Assembly (NCBI GenBank): GCA_016718525.1
Contig: JADKDD010000001.1
Coordinates: 186,001-250,000, forward strand
Direction of reading: 5' to 3'
Source: Rhodocyclaceae bacterium
Lineage (GTDB): Bacteria; Pseudomonadota; Gammaproteobacteria; Burkholderiales; Rhodocyclaceae
DNA length: 64,000 nt
Shown piece by piece: positions 46,058 to 55,104 of the stretch. Each line of letters opens with the position of its first letter. The stretch's first letter is position 1. The notes under the pieces were generated by a model. The model was not told the DNA's origin. It made no database searches and saw only the letters and a list, made by a program, of their open reading frames with translations. The translations under genes and the position numbers were made by a program.

Positions 46058-46507
46058 GGACCCGCAGTGGAAGTAAGCTTCCCAACGATGGCAGTTAGCC
46101 AAATGCCGGAACATTCAAAGGACCAACGACCAGATCGGCCACTATCGCAGTTGGATTGCCTGAAAGCGGGCATTGGTCACCGCCCGCTTCCGCTGCAAAG
46201 CTGCTGTTTGCTAAAAGAGCCAGTGCATCGCAGATAATCGAATTTGGGCCTAAATTTTTGGCCAAGTTGACGCTTGGTGTATCGCCATGGCCGGAACTGC
46301 CGATTGGTGGTGTCTCTTGAAATCCATCGTTTATTGTTTGTTGCAAGGTGGCATTGACGCGAACCAATCGGCGCCTCAAATCCTGAAACTGAGCCGATAA
46401 CGCAAATGACACCGTCTCGCCAGCACCAACTGAGCCGATCGCGTGGCGCGAGATGCAGGTCACTACAATAGGTTCACCACGCTGGTGTGCAAAGCCAAGG
46501 GACAGCC
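46058..46507. other. Intergenic region with repeat fragment
   Basis: This 450-base gap contains a fragment of the dispersed repeat at 46161-46207. A minus-strand frame at 46095-46463 runs through the repeat and shows no family features, so I do not call a gene. Confidence 0.5.
46161..46207. repeat. Dispersed intergenic repeat, fragment E
   Basis: The fragment AAGCGGGCATTGGTCACCG matches copy D (42496) with one difference, and CGCTTCCGCTGCAAAGCTG matches fragment A near 14494. It therefore links the two ends of the repeat family. Confidence 0.6.
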
Positions 46508-47647
46508 ATGACCGACTCCATTACGCCATTTAAGATCGCCATCGGCGACGCCCAACTCGATGACCTGAAGCGCCGCTTGCGTGCGACGCGGTGGCCCGAT
46601 AAGGAAACGCCCGGAGACTGGTCACAGGGCATTCCGCTTCAGTACATGCAGGAGGTTGTTGCATATTGGGCCGAAACCTATGACTGGAGAGCGCGCGAGG
46701 CCAGCTTGAATCGATTCGAGCAGTTTCGAACCACCATTGATGGACTGGGCATTCACTTCATTCATCATCGCTCGCCGCATCCGGGGGCATTGCCGTTATT
46801 GATGACGCACGGATGGCCGGGGTCGATCGTCGAGTTTCAGAAAGTGATTGGTGCTTTGGCCGACCCGACCACTTATGGTGGCAGTGCCAGTGACGCTTTT
46901 CATGTGGTGTGCCCGTCGCTGCCCGGATTTGCCTTTTCGGACAAACCGGCTGCGCCGGGTTGGAACGTCGAACGTATCGGACGTGCATGGGGCGTATTGA
47001 TGCAGCGCTTGGGATATATAAAATATGTCGCGCAAGGCGGAGACTGGGGCGCGATTATCACCACCGCAATCGGCCTCAACGACACGGCCAACTGCCTCGG
47101 CATCCATTTGAATATGCCTATCGTGATGCCCGATCCGCAGACGATGGGTGATTTGACCGATCAAGAAAAGTCGGCGCTGGCGGGTCTGCAACACTACACG
47201 GATGTGGACTCGGCTTACGCCAAACAACAGGCGACCCGACCACAGACCCTGGGTTTTGGTTTGGCCGATTCTCCGAGCGGACAAGCGGCGTGGATACTCG
47301 AAAAATTCTGGGCGTGGACAGATTGCAACAGCCACCCGGAAAACGTCCTCTCGCGCGATGAAATGCTCGATAACGTGATGCTCTATTGGTTGACCAATAG
47401 CGGAGCTTCGTCGGCGAGGATTTACTGGGAAAGTATGCATGCCGTCAATCGTGATCCGGTGATGATTCCGACCGGGATCAGTATGTTTCCGAAAGAGATA
47501 TTTCGCTGCTCCAAGCGTTGGGCGGAAAAACGGTTTCAAAACCTGGTCTATTGGAACGAGCTTGGCAAGGGCGGTCATTTCGCCGCGCTGGAGCAACCCG
47601 CGTTGTTCATTGACGAAGTTCGCAACTGCTTCCGTCTTATGCGTTGA
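46508..47647 (+). CDS. Epoxide hydrolase (microsomal/EHN type)
   Basis: This 379-residue alpha/beta-hydrolase has the N-terminal EHN segment (FKIAIGDAQLDDLKRRL and RWPDKETPGDWSQGIP) of microsomal-type epoxide hydrolases. HGWPGS (101-106) is the oxyanion-hole motif and GGDWGA carries the nucleophile Asp179. The catalytic His is likely in KGGHFAALEQPALF near the C-terminus. The start at 46508 follows CCAAGGGAC; an upstream ATG at 46487 adds seven residues. It opens epoxides to diols. It stands alone between the repeat region and relA. Confidence 0.9.
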   Translation: MTDSITPFKIAIGDAQLDDLKRRLRATRWPDKETPGDWSQGIPLQYMQEVVAYWAETYDWRAREASLNRFEQFRTTIDGLGIHFIHHRSPHPGALPLLMTHGWPGSIVEFQKVIGALADPTTYGGSASDAFHVVCPSLPGFAFSDKPAAPGWNVERIGRAWGVLMQRLGYIKYVAQGGDWGAIITTAIGLNDTANCLGIHLNMPIVMPDPQTMGDLTDQEKSALAGLQHYTDVDSAYAKQQATRPQTLGFGLADSPSGQAAWILEKFWAWTDCNSHPENVLSRDEMLDNVMLYWLTNSGASSARIYWESMHAVNRDPVMIPTGISMFPKEIFRCSKRWAEKRFQNLVYWNELGKGGHFAALEQPALFIDEVRNCFRLMR

Positions 47648-47711
47648 TCAATGCGTGCTCGTCAGGTGATGCGCACGCAAGGTGCGCGCGCACCAATGGG
47701 ATAATTCGGCG

Positions 47712-49940
47712 ATGGTCTCTGTCAATCATTCCTTGAACCAGGCAAGTGACGCCGCAGCAGTGCGTGCCCTGCTGGTCGCTGGCTTGTCTGATGAAAGCGC
47801 GCGCTGGTTGGATGGTGTAATGGCATACGCCATGGCGCTTTATGGCGGTGCAGTTCTGGGTACCGGCGAGCGCACCAGTGACCACGCTATCGGCATGTGT
47901 TTGATGGTTGCCGGACTAGGTCTGGATGCCGACGCGCGTGCCGCCGCATTGTTGTTTTCTATCGCCGATCATCATGTCACTGCAGAGCTCGGTGTCGCCA
48001 GGGTTGAGCGCGAATTTGGTGTGCCGGTCGCACATCTTGTCGATTCGCTGGCCCGGCTCAAAACGCTGCGCCCGCTGACGCGTGCGGCGAGCGCCGGGCA
48101 AGATGCCAATTTGCAAGCTGAAGTGTTGCGCAAGATGTTGTTGGCCATGTCGGTGGATATTCGAGTGGTGTTGCTGCGCCTCGCCAGTCGCGTGCAGACT
48201 TTGCGCTACCTCGTTGATCGACCGGGCGCTGAGCGTGACGAGATGGCGAAAGAGAGCCTGGCAATCTATTCTCCGCTGGCCAACCGGTTGGGTGTCTGGC
48301 AATTGAAATGGGAGATAGAGGATCTGTCCTTCCGGTTTCTGGAGCCGCAGGCGTATAAGAAAATCGCCGCCTTGCTCGACCAAAAGCGCGTCGAGCGCGA
48401 AGCCTTTATTCGCGACTCAGTGGCGCAGCTGGCCAGTGAATTGACAACGCAGGGCATCTCAGCCGAGGTCGTTGGCCGCCCCAAACACATTTACAGCATC
48501 TGGAACAAGATGCGCAGCAAGGGTCTGGATTTCTCACAACTCTACGACATCCGGGCGCTGCGTGTGTTGGTCGCCGATGTTGACACGTGCTATGCGGTAC
48601 TGAGTGTGGTACATCACCTGTGGAATCCGATTGCGGGTGAGTTCGACGATTACATTTCGCAGCCAAAAGGGAATTTTTATCAGTCATTGCACACTGCGGT
48701 GACAACCACCGACGGCCGCTCGCTGGAAGTGCAGATACGTACCCGGGAAATGCATCAGCATGCCGAGATGGGAGTTGCTGCCCATTGGCGCTACAAGGAA
48801 TTTGGCAGCACCACCAGTCGCGGGGGGCAACGCGACAACTACGGCGACAAGATCGCATGGCTGCGGCAGTTGTTGTCCTGGCGCGACGAAATCACCGACT
48901 CGGCAGACTGGGCGCGGGAGTTCAAGCGCGCGGCACTGGACGATACGATTTATGTGCTGACACCTCAGGGTCGCGTCATTGATATGGTGCGCGGCGCAAC
49001 GCCAGTGGATGTGGCTTACCGTCTGCACACTGATCTTGGCCACCGCTGCCGTGGTGCACGTGTCGATGGCGCGTTGGTACCTCTGAATACCGTCCTGTCA
49101 AACGGCCAACAAGTCGAAATTATTGCGGCGAAATCGGGCGGTCCATCGCGCGACTGGCTGAGTGCAGATTCCGCCTATCTGGCCAGCCCGCGGGCACGGC
49201 AAAAAGTGCGCCAGTGGTTTGCCGCGGCGGAAGCTGCTGAACAACTGACGCAAGGCCGGGCGATAGTCATGCGTGAAGTACAGCGCGAAAGCCAGAATCA
49301 CCCGCCGGTTGGATTGGATGAACTGGCGGCGCGCCTGGGCGTGAAGAGTGCGGAAGCCATGTTTCTTGGTGCGGCACGAGGTGAAATCGGCCCGCGGGCA
49401 TTGCAAGTCGCTTTGCGCGGCGCGGTGGCAGATACCGTCGAAGCCGAACAAATTCTGACCCGCAAAAGTCGTGCACGTGAAGGCGACATCCTGATTGTTG
49501 GCGTCGACAAGTTGCTGACGCAAATGGGTCGCTGCTGCAAGCCGATGCCGCCAGATGCCATTGCCGGATTTGTCACGCGTGGTCGCGGCGTTTCCATTCA
49601 CCGCATAGGTTGTCGTGACTTTCGCATCATTGCCGAGCGACACCCGGAGCGCGTAATAGAGGCGGGGTGGGGCGGTGACCTTTATAAAGATCGTGCGCCT
49701 GATGGCGGGGTCTATCCGGTTGACTTGATCATTGGCGCAAATGACCGCCAGGGACTATTGCGCGACATGTCCGAAGTATTGATTCGCGAGCGCATCAACG
49801 TGACCGCGACGCGGACGCAATCCAGAGGCGGTATGGCGCGGATGCACCTTACTATTGAGGTTCCAGGTCGAGCCGCCTTGCAGCGAGCGATCAAAATGCT
49901 TGGTGAGGTTGCCGGAGTAATTGAGGTCAGGCGAGCTTAG
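47712..49940 (+). CDS. relA: RelA-type (p)ppGpp synthetase
   Basis: This 742-residue protein makes the alarmone (p)ppGpp in the stringent response. The N-terminal hydrolase domain lacks the HD motif (it reads LLFSIADHHVT), so hydrolysis is probably lost. The synthetase domain has KHIYSIWNKM, YDIRALRV, the RelA-type ExDD motif in EFDDYI, and GNFYQSLHT. TGS and ACT domains follow (YVLTPQGRVIDM; LIIGANDRQGLLRDMSEVL). The length agrees with RelA. The start at 47712 avoids an upstream ATG that would add ten unlikely residues. A SpoT-like hydrolase would be needed elsewhere. Confidence 0.92.
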   Translation: MVSVNHSLNQASDAAAVRALLVAGLSDESARWLDGVMAYAMALYGGAVLGTGERTSDHAIGMCLMVAGLGLDADARAAALLFSIADHHVTAELGVARVEREFGVPVAHLVDSLARLKTLRPLTRAASAGQDANLQAEVLRKMLLAMSVDIRVVLLRLASRVQTLRYLVDRPGAERDEMAKESLAIYSPLANRLGVWQLKWEIEDLSFRFLEPQAYKKIAALLDQKRVEREAFIRDSVAQLASELTTQGISAEVVGRPKHIYSIWNKMRSKGLDFSQLYDIRALRVLVADVDTCYAVLSVVHHLWNPIAGEFDDYISQPKGNFYQSLHTAVTTTDGRSLEVQIRTREMHQHAEMGVAAHWRYKEFGSTTSRGGQRDNYGDKIAWLRQLLSWRDEITDSADWAREFKRAALDDTIYVLTPQGRVIDMVRGATPVDVAYRLHTDLGHRCRGARVDGALVPLNTVLSNGQQVEIIAAKSGGPSRDWLSADSAYLASPRARQKVRQWFAAAEAAEQLTQGRAIVMREVQRESQNHPPVGLDELAARLGVKSAEAMFLGAARGEIGPRALQVALRGAVADTVEAEQILTRKSRAREGDILIVGVDKLLTQMGRCCKPMPPDAIAGFVTRGRGVSIHRIGCRDFRIIAERHPERVIEAGWGGDLYKDRAPDGGVYPVDLIIGANDRQGLLRDMSEVLIRERINVTATRTQSRGGMARMHLTIEVPGRAALQRAIKMLGEVAGVIEVRRA

Positions 49941-51241
49941 CGCGATGCCTTCCTGGCCTCACGAACCCAGGCCAACTGCGCCAGCGTCTCCTTAATGAGC
50001 GCAGAAAATACGCCAAGCGTCATGTCAACCGGCAGTCCGGCACCGATGCGACGAAATTGCTGATAGAACCAGTAGGTCGCACCAAAGGCGTTGAGCATTT
50101 TGAATACGCCATAGCGCGAATGCGGGCCAAACACACCGGGACCCAGATTGAGAATTTTTTCGTACTGCCCAAGCACCGGGCGCGTACCGGCAAGCAATTC
50201 GGCGATACCGTGCTGGTCGACGCAGAGTGGCCGTCCGATACCGATCATTGATATTCCATCGTCGGTGATCGCGCGTTGCATCGCGGCGGCGGAACGGAAT
50301 CCGCCTGTGACCATCAGCGGGACAGTGACTACTTCACGCAGTTCGGCCGCGAAGTCGGCGAAGTAAGCTTCTCGCGCAATGGTAGAGGGGCGCAGGTCGC
50401 CATAATCTGGTGCTTCCATCCCGACGACATCCATCATCCGCGCTTGTTCATAATTGCCACCGGAGATTTCAATCAGGTCAACCCGGTGTGACTCAAGCCA
50501 ATTGACGACCTGCTTGCACTCGGCAAATGAAAATCCACCCTGTTGGAAATCGGCCGAATTCAATTTGACCGTTACGGTGAAATCGGCACCGGTTTTCTCG
50601 CGAACCGCATCAACCGTGGCCAATAACATGCGGGCGCGGTTTTCAAGACTGCCGCCCCACTGATCAGTACGACTATTGGCGCGCGGATTGAGAAACGAAG
50701 ACAGCAGATAGCCGTGGGCAGCGTGAATCTGAACACCGTCAAAGCCTGCGTTTTTTGCGGCATTTGCGGCAATCGCGAAGCGTTGAACCAGCTCAAGAAT
50801 CTCCGCTTCGGTGAGCGCAACCGGGACTCCGAAATTCTTGCCCGGCAAGCCAAGCTTGATTGCCGACGGCGCCTTGGGATGGGGATTGACCATGGTTTGG
50901 GTCTGCCTGCCGGCGTGGCTGATCTGCATCCAAACCTTCGCGCCACCGGATTTAGCGGATTTCGCCCAAGCCACCAACGCGGCCTGCATTTGAGCATCGG
51001 GTTCACGATCAATGACGACGTTGCCAGGTCGCTCCAGATGCAGGCGATCAATCTGAACATTTCCGGTCAGCAACACACCGCAGCCGCTTTCTGCCCAGTG
51101 GGAATAAAGTCGATTCAGGGCAGGGCTCGGATAGGCATTAAGATCGGCGAGCCCCTCAGTCATCGCTGCTTTGGCGATCCGATTTGGAATCTGTTGACCG
51201 TTGGGTAAGGTTAAAGCGGTGTTCAGTATTTGGATGGGCAT
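49937..51241 (-). CDS. NADH:flavin oxidoreductase (Old Yellow Enzyme family)
   Basis: This 434-residue TIM-barrel flavoenzyme belongs to the OYE/2,4-dienoyl-CoA reductase-like family, though it lacks the C-terminal FAD/NAD domain of the latter. Recognisable parts are NRIAKAAMTEGLAD, WMQISHAGRQTQ, GFDGVQIHAAHGYLLSSFLN, RTDQWGGSLENRAR and the FMN-phosphate site VTGGFRS. It reduces activated C=C bonds with NAD(P)H. It is convergent with relA, overlapping by four bases, and lies just downstream of ppk on the same strand. Confidence 0.88.
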   Translation of the reverse strand: MPIQILNTALTLPNGQQIPNRIAKAAMTEGLADLNAYPSPALNRLYSHWAESGCGVLLTGNVQIDRLHLERPGNVVIDREPDAQMQAALVAWAKSAKSGGAKVWMQISHAGRQTQTMVNPHPKAPSAIKLGLPGKNFGVPVALTEAEILELVQRFAIAANAAKNAGFDGVQIHAAHGYLLSSFLNPRANSRTDQWGGSLENRARMLLATVDAVREKTGADFTVTVKLNSADFQQGGFSFAECKQVVNWLESHRVDLIEISGGNYEQARMMDVVGMEAPDYGDLRPSTIAREAYFADFAAELREVVTVPLMVTGGFRSAAAMQRAITDDGISMIGIGRPLCVDQHGIAELLAGTRPVLGQYEKILNLGPGVFGPHSRYGVFKMLNAFGATYWFYQQFRRIGAGLPVDMTLGVFSALIKETLAQLAWVREARKASR

Positions 51242-51364
51242 GGCGACGACACACGGGAAGTTTGATCGGGAAGCGGGAGTGTAGCGTCTTTAGCACCGCT
51301 TAATGACGCCGTGCTGCCAGCACCAACTGACGAGTACGTGATACCCGCTGAAATTCCCTGAGCG

Positions 51365-53443
51365 TTAGTCCGGTGCGCGCATGTCTTTGAGCAGCATGTC
51401 CTGCGCGCATACTTTGCGATTGCCATTTTTGAGATGGTATTGCCCGTTATGGTCCATTTCCCAAGCCTGTGTGTTATCCGCGAGGTAGGCACGCAAGCCT
51501 TCTTTGAGCACGCGTCGCTTGGCACGAGGATCGAGGATAGGGAAGGCAATTTCAATGCGGCGGAAAAAATTTCGCTCCATCCAGTCGGCGCTGGACAAAT
51601 AAATATTTTCTTCACCGTCAGCAAGAAAATAAAAAATTCGATGGTGTTCCAGAAAACGGCCTACGATTGATCGGACTTTGATGTTTTCCGAGACTCCTGC
51701 AACGCCCGGACGCAAAGCGCAGACGCCACGGACAATGAGGTCGATTTTTACGCCGGCACAGCTTGCTTCATATAGCGCGGAAATAATCTCCGGTTCCAGC
51801 AGGGAATTCATCTTTGCAATGATGCGCCCCTTGCGCCCCGCTTGTGCAGCAGCAGTTTCCAATCTAATAGCGTGGACAACGCGGCGATGCAGGGCAAACG
51901 GAGCCTGCCAGATATGTTTTAACTCACCGGCTTTACCAAGCCCGGTCAGTTGCTTGAAAACTTCAGCGACATCAGCGCCGATCTCGGGGCGACAGGTGAG
52001 CAAACCAAAGTCAGTGTAAAAACGCGTGGTGCGTGGATGATAGTTACCGGTCCCCAGATGGACATAGTGACGGAATACGCCATCTTCCCGACGCAAGACC
52101 ATTAACATCTTGGCATGGGTTTTGTATCCGACGACGCCATAAACCACATGAGCGCCGACCTCTTCGAGTTTGGCGGCAATCGACAAATTGGCCTCTTCGT
52201 CAAATCGCGCCATCAACTCAATAATGACGGTGACCTCTTTACCTTTTTGCGCTGCTCGCAACAACTGTTCCATCAGCACCGACTTGGTTCCTGTGCGATA
52301 GACCGTCATGCGAATGGCCACGACGCTGGGGTCATCGGCCGCCTGGGTCAGCAACTGGATCACCGGGTCGAAGGATTGGAACGGGTGGTGCAACAAAATG
52401 TCCTGTTTGCGGATAGCCGCAAAAATATCGAATCGCTTGGTTAGCGCTGTGGGCAAGCCAGGTTCATACGATGAGTACTTCAGATCCGGACGATCCACGC
52501 TATCGGGAACCGAGTTCAGGCGCACAAGATTGACGATCCCGGGCGCTCGGTAAAGATCGTCGCGCGCCAATTCAAACTGAGTCATCAAAAAGTCGGTCAT
52601 CACCTGCGAGCAGTTGTCGGCGACCTCCAGCCGCACAGCGTCGCCGAAATGGCGTTGAGGAAGCTCGCCTTGCAATGCGGTGCGCAAATTCTTGACCTCT
52701 TCATCATCGACGAAAAGATCAGAGTTTCGTGTGACACGAAATTGGTAACAGCCGAGCACGGACATGCCGGTGAACAGTTCATCGACATGCTGATGCAAAA
52801 TGGACGATAAAAATACGTGTCCATAATCTACTCCTGTCAGCTCGGAGGGGAGCAAAATGACACGAGGCAAGGCACGTGGCGCCTGTACGATGGCAGCGCC
52901 GGAGTTACGACCAAAAGCGTCTGTGCCTTCGAGTTCGACGGCAAAATTCAAGCTCTTGTTAAGAACGCGCGGAAATGGATGCGAAGGGTCGAGGCCGATT
53001 GGCGTAAGTACCGGCATCACTTCGCGAAAAAAATAGTCCCGTATCCAGGCCGCCTGTTCAGGGGTCCAGGTGCTTCGCCGCAAAAAGCTGATTCCCTCGT
53101 GGGCAAGGGCGGGAAGAATGACATCATTGAGCAAACGGTATTGCTCGGCGATCAGCACATGCGCATCTTTAACAACGCGCCGAAACACCTCGCGTGGTGT
53201 AAAGCCGTCCGGACCTACCGCACGTACAGCAAGCTTGATTTGCTCCTTCAGCCCGGCGACCCTGATCTCGAAAAACTCGTCAAGATTGGAGGAGACGATA
53301 CACAGGAAACGCAACCGCTCAAGCAATGGAACGGTTTCGTCCGCCGCCTGAGCCAAAACCCGGCGATTGAACGCGAGCAGTGAAAGTTCTCGATTGAGGA
53401 AGTGCTCAGCGCCGTAACGGGGGCTTTGGTCGGGAGTCTTCAT
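51365..53443 (-). CDS. ppk: Polyphosphate kinase 1
   Basis: This 692-residue enzyme reversibly makes polyphosphate from ATP. The N-terminal FLNRELSLLAFNRRVLAQA is typical. The autophosphorylated histidine lies in YKTHAKMLMVLRRE, and the second catalytic region YVHLGTGNYHPRTTRFYTD follows. The C-terminus contains SADWMERNFFRRIEIAFPI. The length matches the family. It is divergent from ppx across a gap of about 140 bases, an arrangement common in betaproteobacteria, where the two enzymes set polyphosphate levels. Confidence 0.95.
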   Translation of the reverse strand: MKTPDQSPRYGAEHFLNRELSLLAFNRRVLAQAADETVPLLERLRFLCIVSSNLDEFFEIRVAGLKEQIKLAVRAVGPDGFTPREVFRRVVKDAHVLIAEQYRLLNDVILPALAHEGISFLRRSTWTPEQAAWIRDYFFREVMPVLTPIGLDPSHPFPRVLNKSLNFAVELEGTDAFGRNSGAAIVQAPRALPRVILLPSELTGVDYGHVFLSSILHQHVDELFTGMSVLGCYQFRVTRNSDLFVDDEEVKNLRTALQGELPQRHFGDAVRLEVADNCSQVMTDFLMTQFELARDDLYRAPGIVNLVRLNSVPDSVDRPDLKYSSYEPGLPTALTKRFDIFAAIRKQDILLHHPFQSFDPVIQLLTQAADDPSVVAIRMTVYRTGTKSVLMEQLLRAAQKGKEVTVIIELMARFDEEANLSIAAKLEEVGAHVVYGVVGYKTHAKMLMVLRREDGVFRHYVHLGTGNYHPRTTRFYTDFGLLTCRPEIGADVAEVFKQLTGLGKAGELKHIWQAPFALHRRVVHAIRLETAAAQAGRKGRIIAKMNSLLEPEIISALYEASCAGVKIDLIVRGVCALRPGVAGVSENIKVRSIVGRFLEHHRIFYFLADGEENIYLSSADWMERNFFRRIEIAFPILDPRAKRRVLKEGLRAYLADNTQAWEMDHNGQYHLKNGNRKVCAQDMLLKDMRAPD

Positions 53444-53585
53444 GAACTAAATTCTATAGTGGGCTCGCGGGCAGCGGTCGATGATGTGGCAATTATCTGA
53501 CAGGTTGATTGCAAGCACATTACAGGCAGAGACTCTGGCTAGAAACTTCTCACGAACCGAGGCTGTCTCTGATTACAATCGTCAC

Positions 53586-55088
53586 ATGACCAGTAAAAAG
53601 ATCGCCGCTGTTGACCTGGGTTCGAATAGTTTCCGTCTTCAGGTAGGGCGGGTGGAAGGCAATCAAATTTACCCCATGGATGGGTTGAAGGAAGCGGTCC
53701 GCCTCGCTGCCGGATTGACTGATCAGAAACGTCTTGATGACGCTGCGCAAAGTCGGGGGATTGATGCGCTGTCACGCTTTGGTGAACGTCTGAGAGGTTT
53801 TGCTCCGTCAACTGTACGTGCCGTTGCCACCAACACCTTGCGCGTTGCAAAAAATGCCCCCGAGTTCCTGGAGCGCGCCGAACGTGCTTTGGGTTTTCCC
53901 ATAGAAGTCATTGCCGGGCGTGAAGAGGCGCGACTCATTTATCTGGGCGTTGCCCATACACTGCCCAACCCCGCGCGACAACAACTCGTGGTTGATATAG
54001 GCGGCGGTTCCACCGAATTCATCATCGGTCGCGACATGAAGCCGCTCCTGCTCGAGTCGCTTTACATGGGCTGCGTCAGCTACACCTTGCGCTTTTTTGG
54101 TGATGGTCATGTTGACCGAAAGGCGTTCAAAAATGCCGAACTTGCGGCACGGGTCGAGTTGCAATCGATGGTGCACCCGTACCTTGCGCTGGGTTGGGAC
54201 GAAGCCGTGGGTTCTTCGGGTACTGCTAAAGCGCTGGTTGATTTGCTTGAGCTGAACGGATTTTCCAAGCGTGGAATCACCCGCGAGGGTTTGGAAAAAC
54301 TTCGTGACTGTTTGTGCGAAAGCGGAAATTTATCAAAGGTCCATTTAGAAGGATTGCGCGCGGACCGTATCCCCGTGCTGCCTGGTGGACTCGCGATCAT
54401 GCTTGCCGTTTTCAAAGAACTCGACCTGAAGCAAATGGAGTTCTCTGAAGGGGCACTACGGCTCGGTGTTTTGTACGACCTGCTAGGGCGCTATCACCAT
54501 GAGGATCTGCGCACGGCAACGGTCACTCATTTTATGCACCGATATCAAGTCGGTGCCGCACAGGCTGAACGCGTCGAGCGAACGGCGCTCCAGTTGTTAA
54601 GGCATTTGGTGCCCGAGACTGCGGACGAAGATCATCCTGACCGGCAATTTTTGACTTGGGCCGCCAAGCTGCATGAGATCGGCGTCTCCATAGCGCATTC
54701 GAGTTATCACAAGCATAGCGCGTACATTATTTCCAACGCAGATATGCCGGGGTTTTCAAAACGGGATCAAGCGCGACTCGCGCGGATCGTGCTTGCCCAT
54801 CGAGGCAAACTGGAACGCGCGCAGCCATTGAAGGATGAGGCGCCGGAATGGACGCTTATTTTTTGTCTGCGGATAGCGGTCCTGTTACATCGCTCGCATG
54901 ATGCAACCAAGCCACCGATGGCAACGGCCACGTTTCATGGAACCGGGTTTGTTTTGGAGCTCGATCCTGAACGCCTAAGCGCCGCACCATTGACGGCGGC
55001 GGCGCTGGCTGATGAGGCGGCCCAGTGGTCGGGCGTGGGTGGGCAGCTAAAGATTATGGTCGGAGGCCACAAGCTCGGGCACGAGTAA
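53586..55088 (+). CDS. ppx: Exopolyphosphatase
   Basis: This 500-residue Ppx/GppA enzyme degrades polyphosphate from the ends or hydrolyses pppGpp. AAVDLGSNSFRLQVGRV is the first ATP-binding-like motif, VVDIGGGSTEFIIGR the second, and the C-terminal HD-like helical domain (WAAKLHEIGVSIAHSSYHKHSAYI) is present. The start at 53586 gives MTSKKIAAVDLG; an upstream frame to 53481 adds 35 residues with no family match. It is divergent from ppk. Confidence 0.93.
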   Translation: MTSKKIAAVDLGSNSFRLQVGRVEGNQIYPMDGLKEAVRLAAGLTDQKRLDDAAQSRGIDALSRFGERLRGFAPSTVRAVATNTLRVAKNAPEFLERAERALGFPIEVIAGREEARLIYLGVAHTLPNPARQQLVVDIGGGSTEFIIGRDMKPLLLESLYMGCVSYTLRFFGDGHVDRKAFKNAELAARVELQSMVHPYLALGWDEAVGSSGTAKALVDLLELNGFSKRGITREGLEKLRDCLCESGNLSKVHLEGLRADRIPVLPGGLAIMLAVFKELDLKQMEFSEGALRLGVLYDLLGRYHHEDLRTATVTHFMHRYQVGAAQAERVERTALQLLRHLVPETADEDHPDRQFLTWAAKLHEIGVSIAHSSYHKHSAYIISNADMPGFSKRDQARLARIVLAHRGKLERAQPLKDEAPEWTLIFCLRIAVLLHRSHDATKPPMATATFHGTGFVLELDPERLSAAPLTAAALADEAAQWSGVGGQLKIMVGGHKLGHE

Positions 55089-55104
55089 AGCCTGAAGCCG
55101 TCGG

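Noticed and set aside
46095..46463. Minus-strand frame of 122 codons between the transporter and epoxide hydrolase genes
   Set aside because: It runs through a repeat fragment, has no family features, and its start overlaps the likely epoxide hydrolase promoter.
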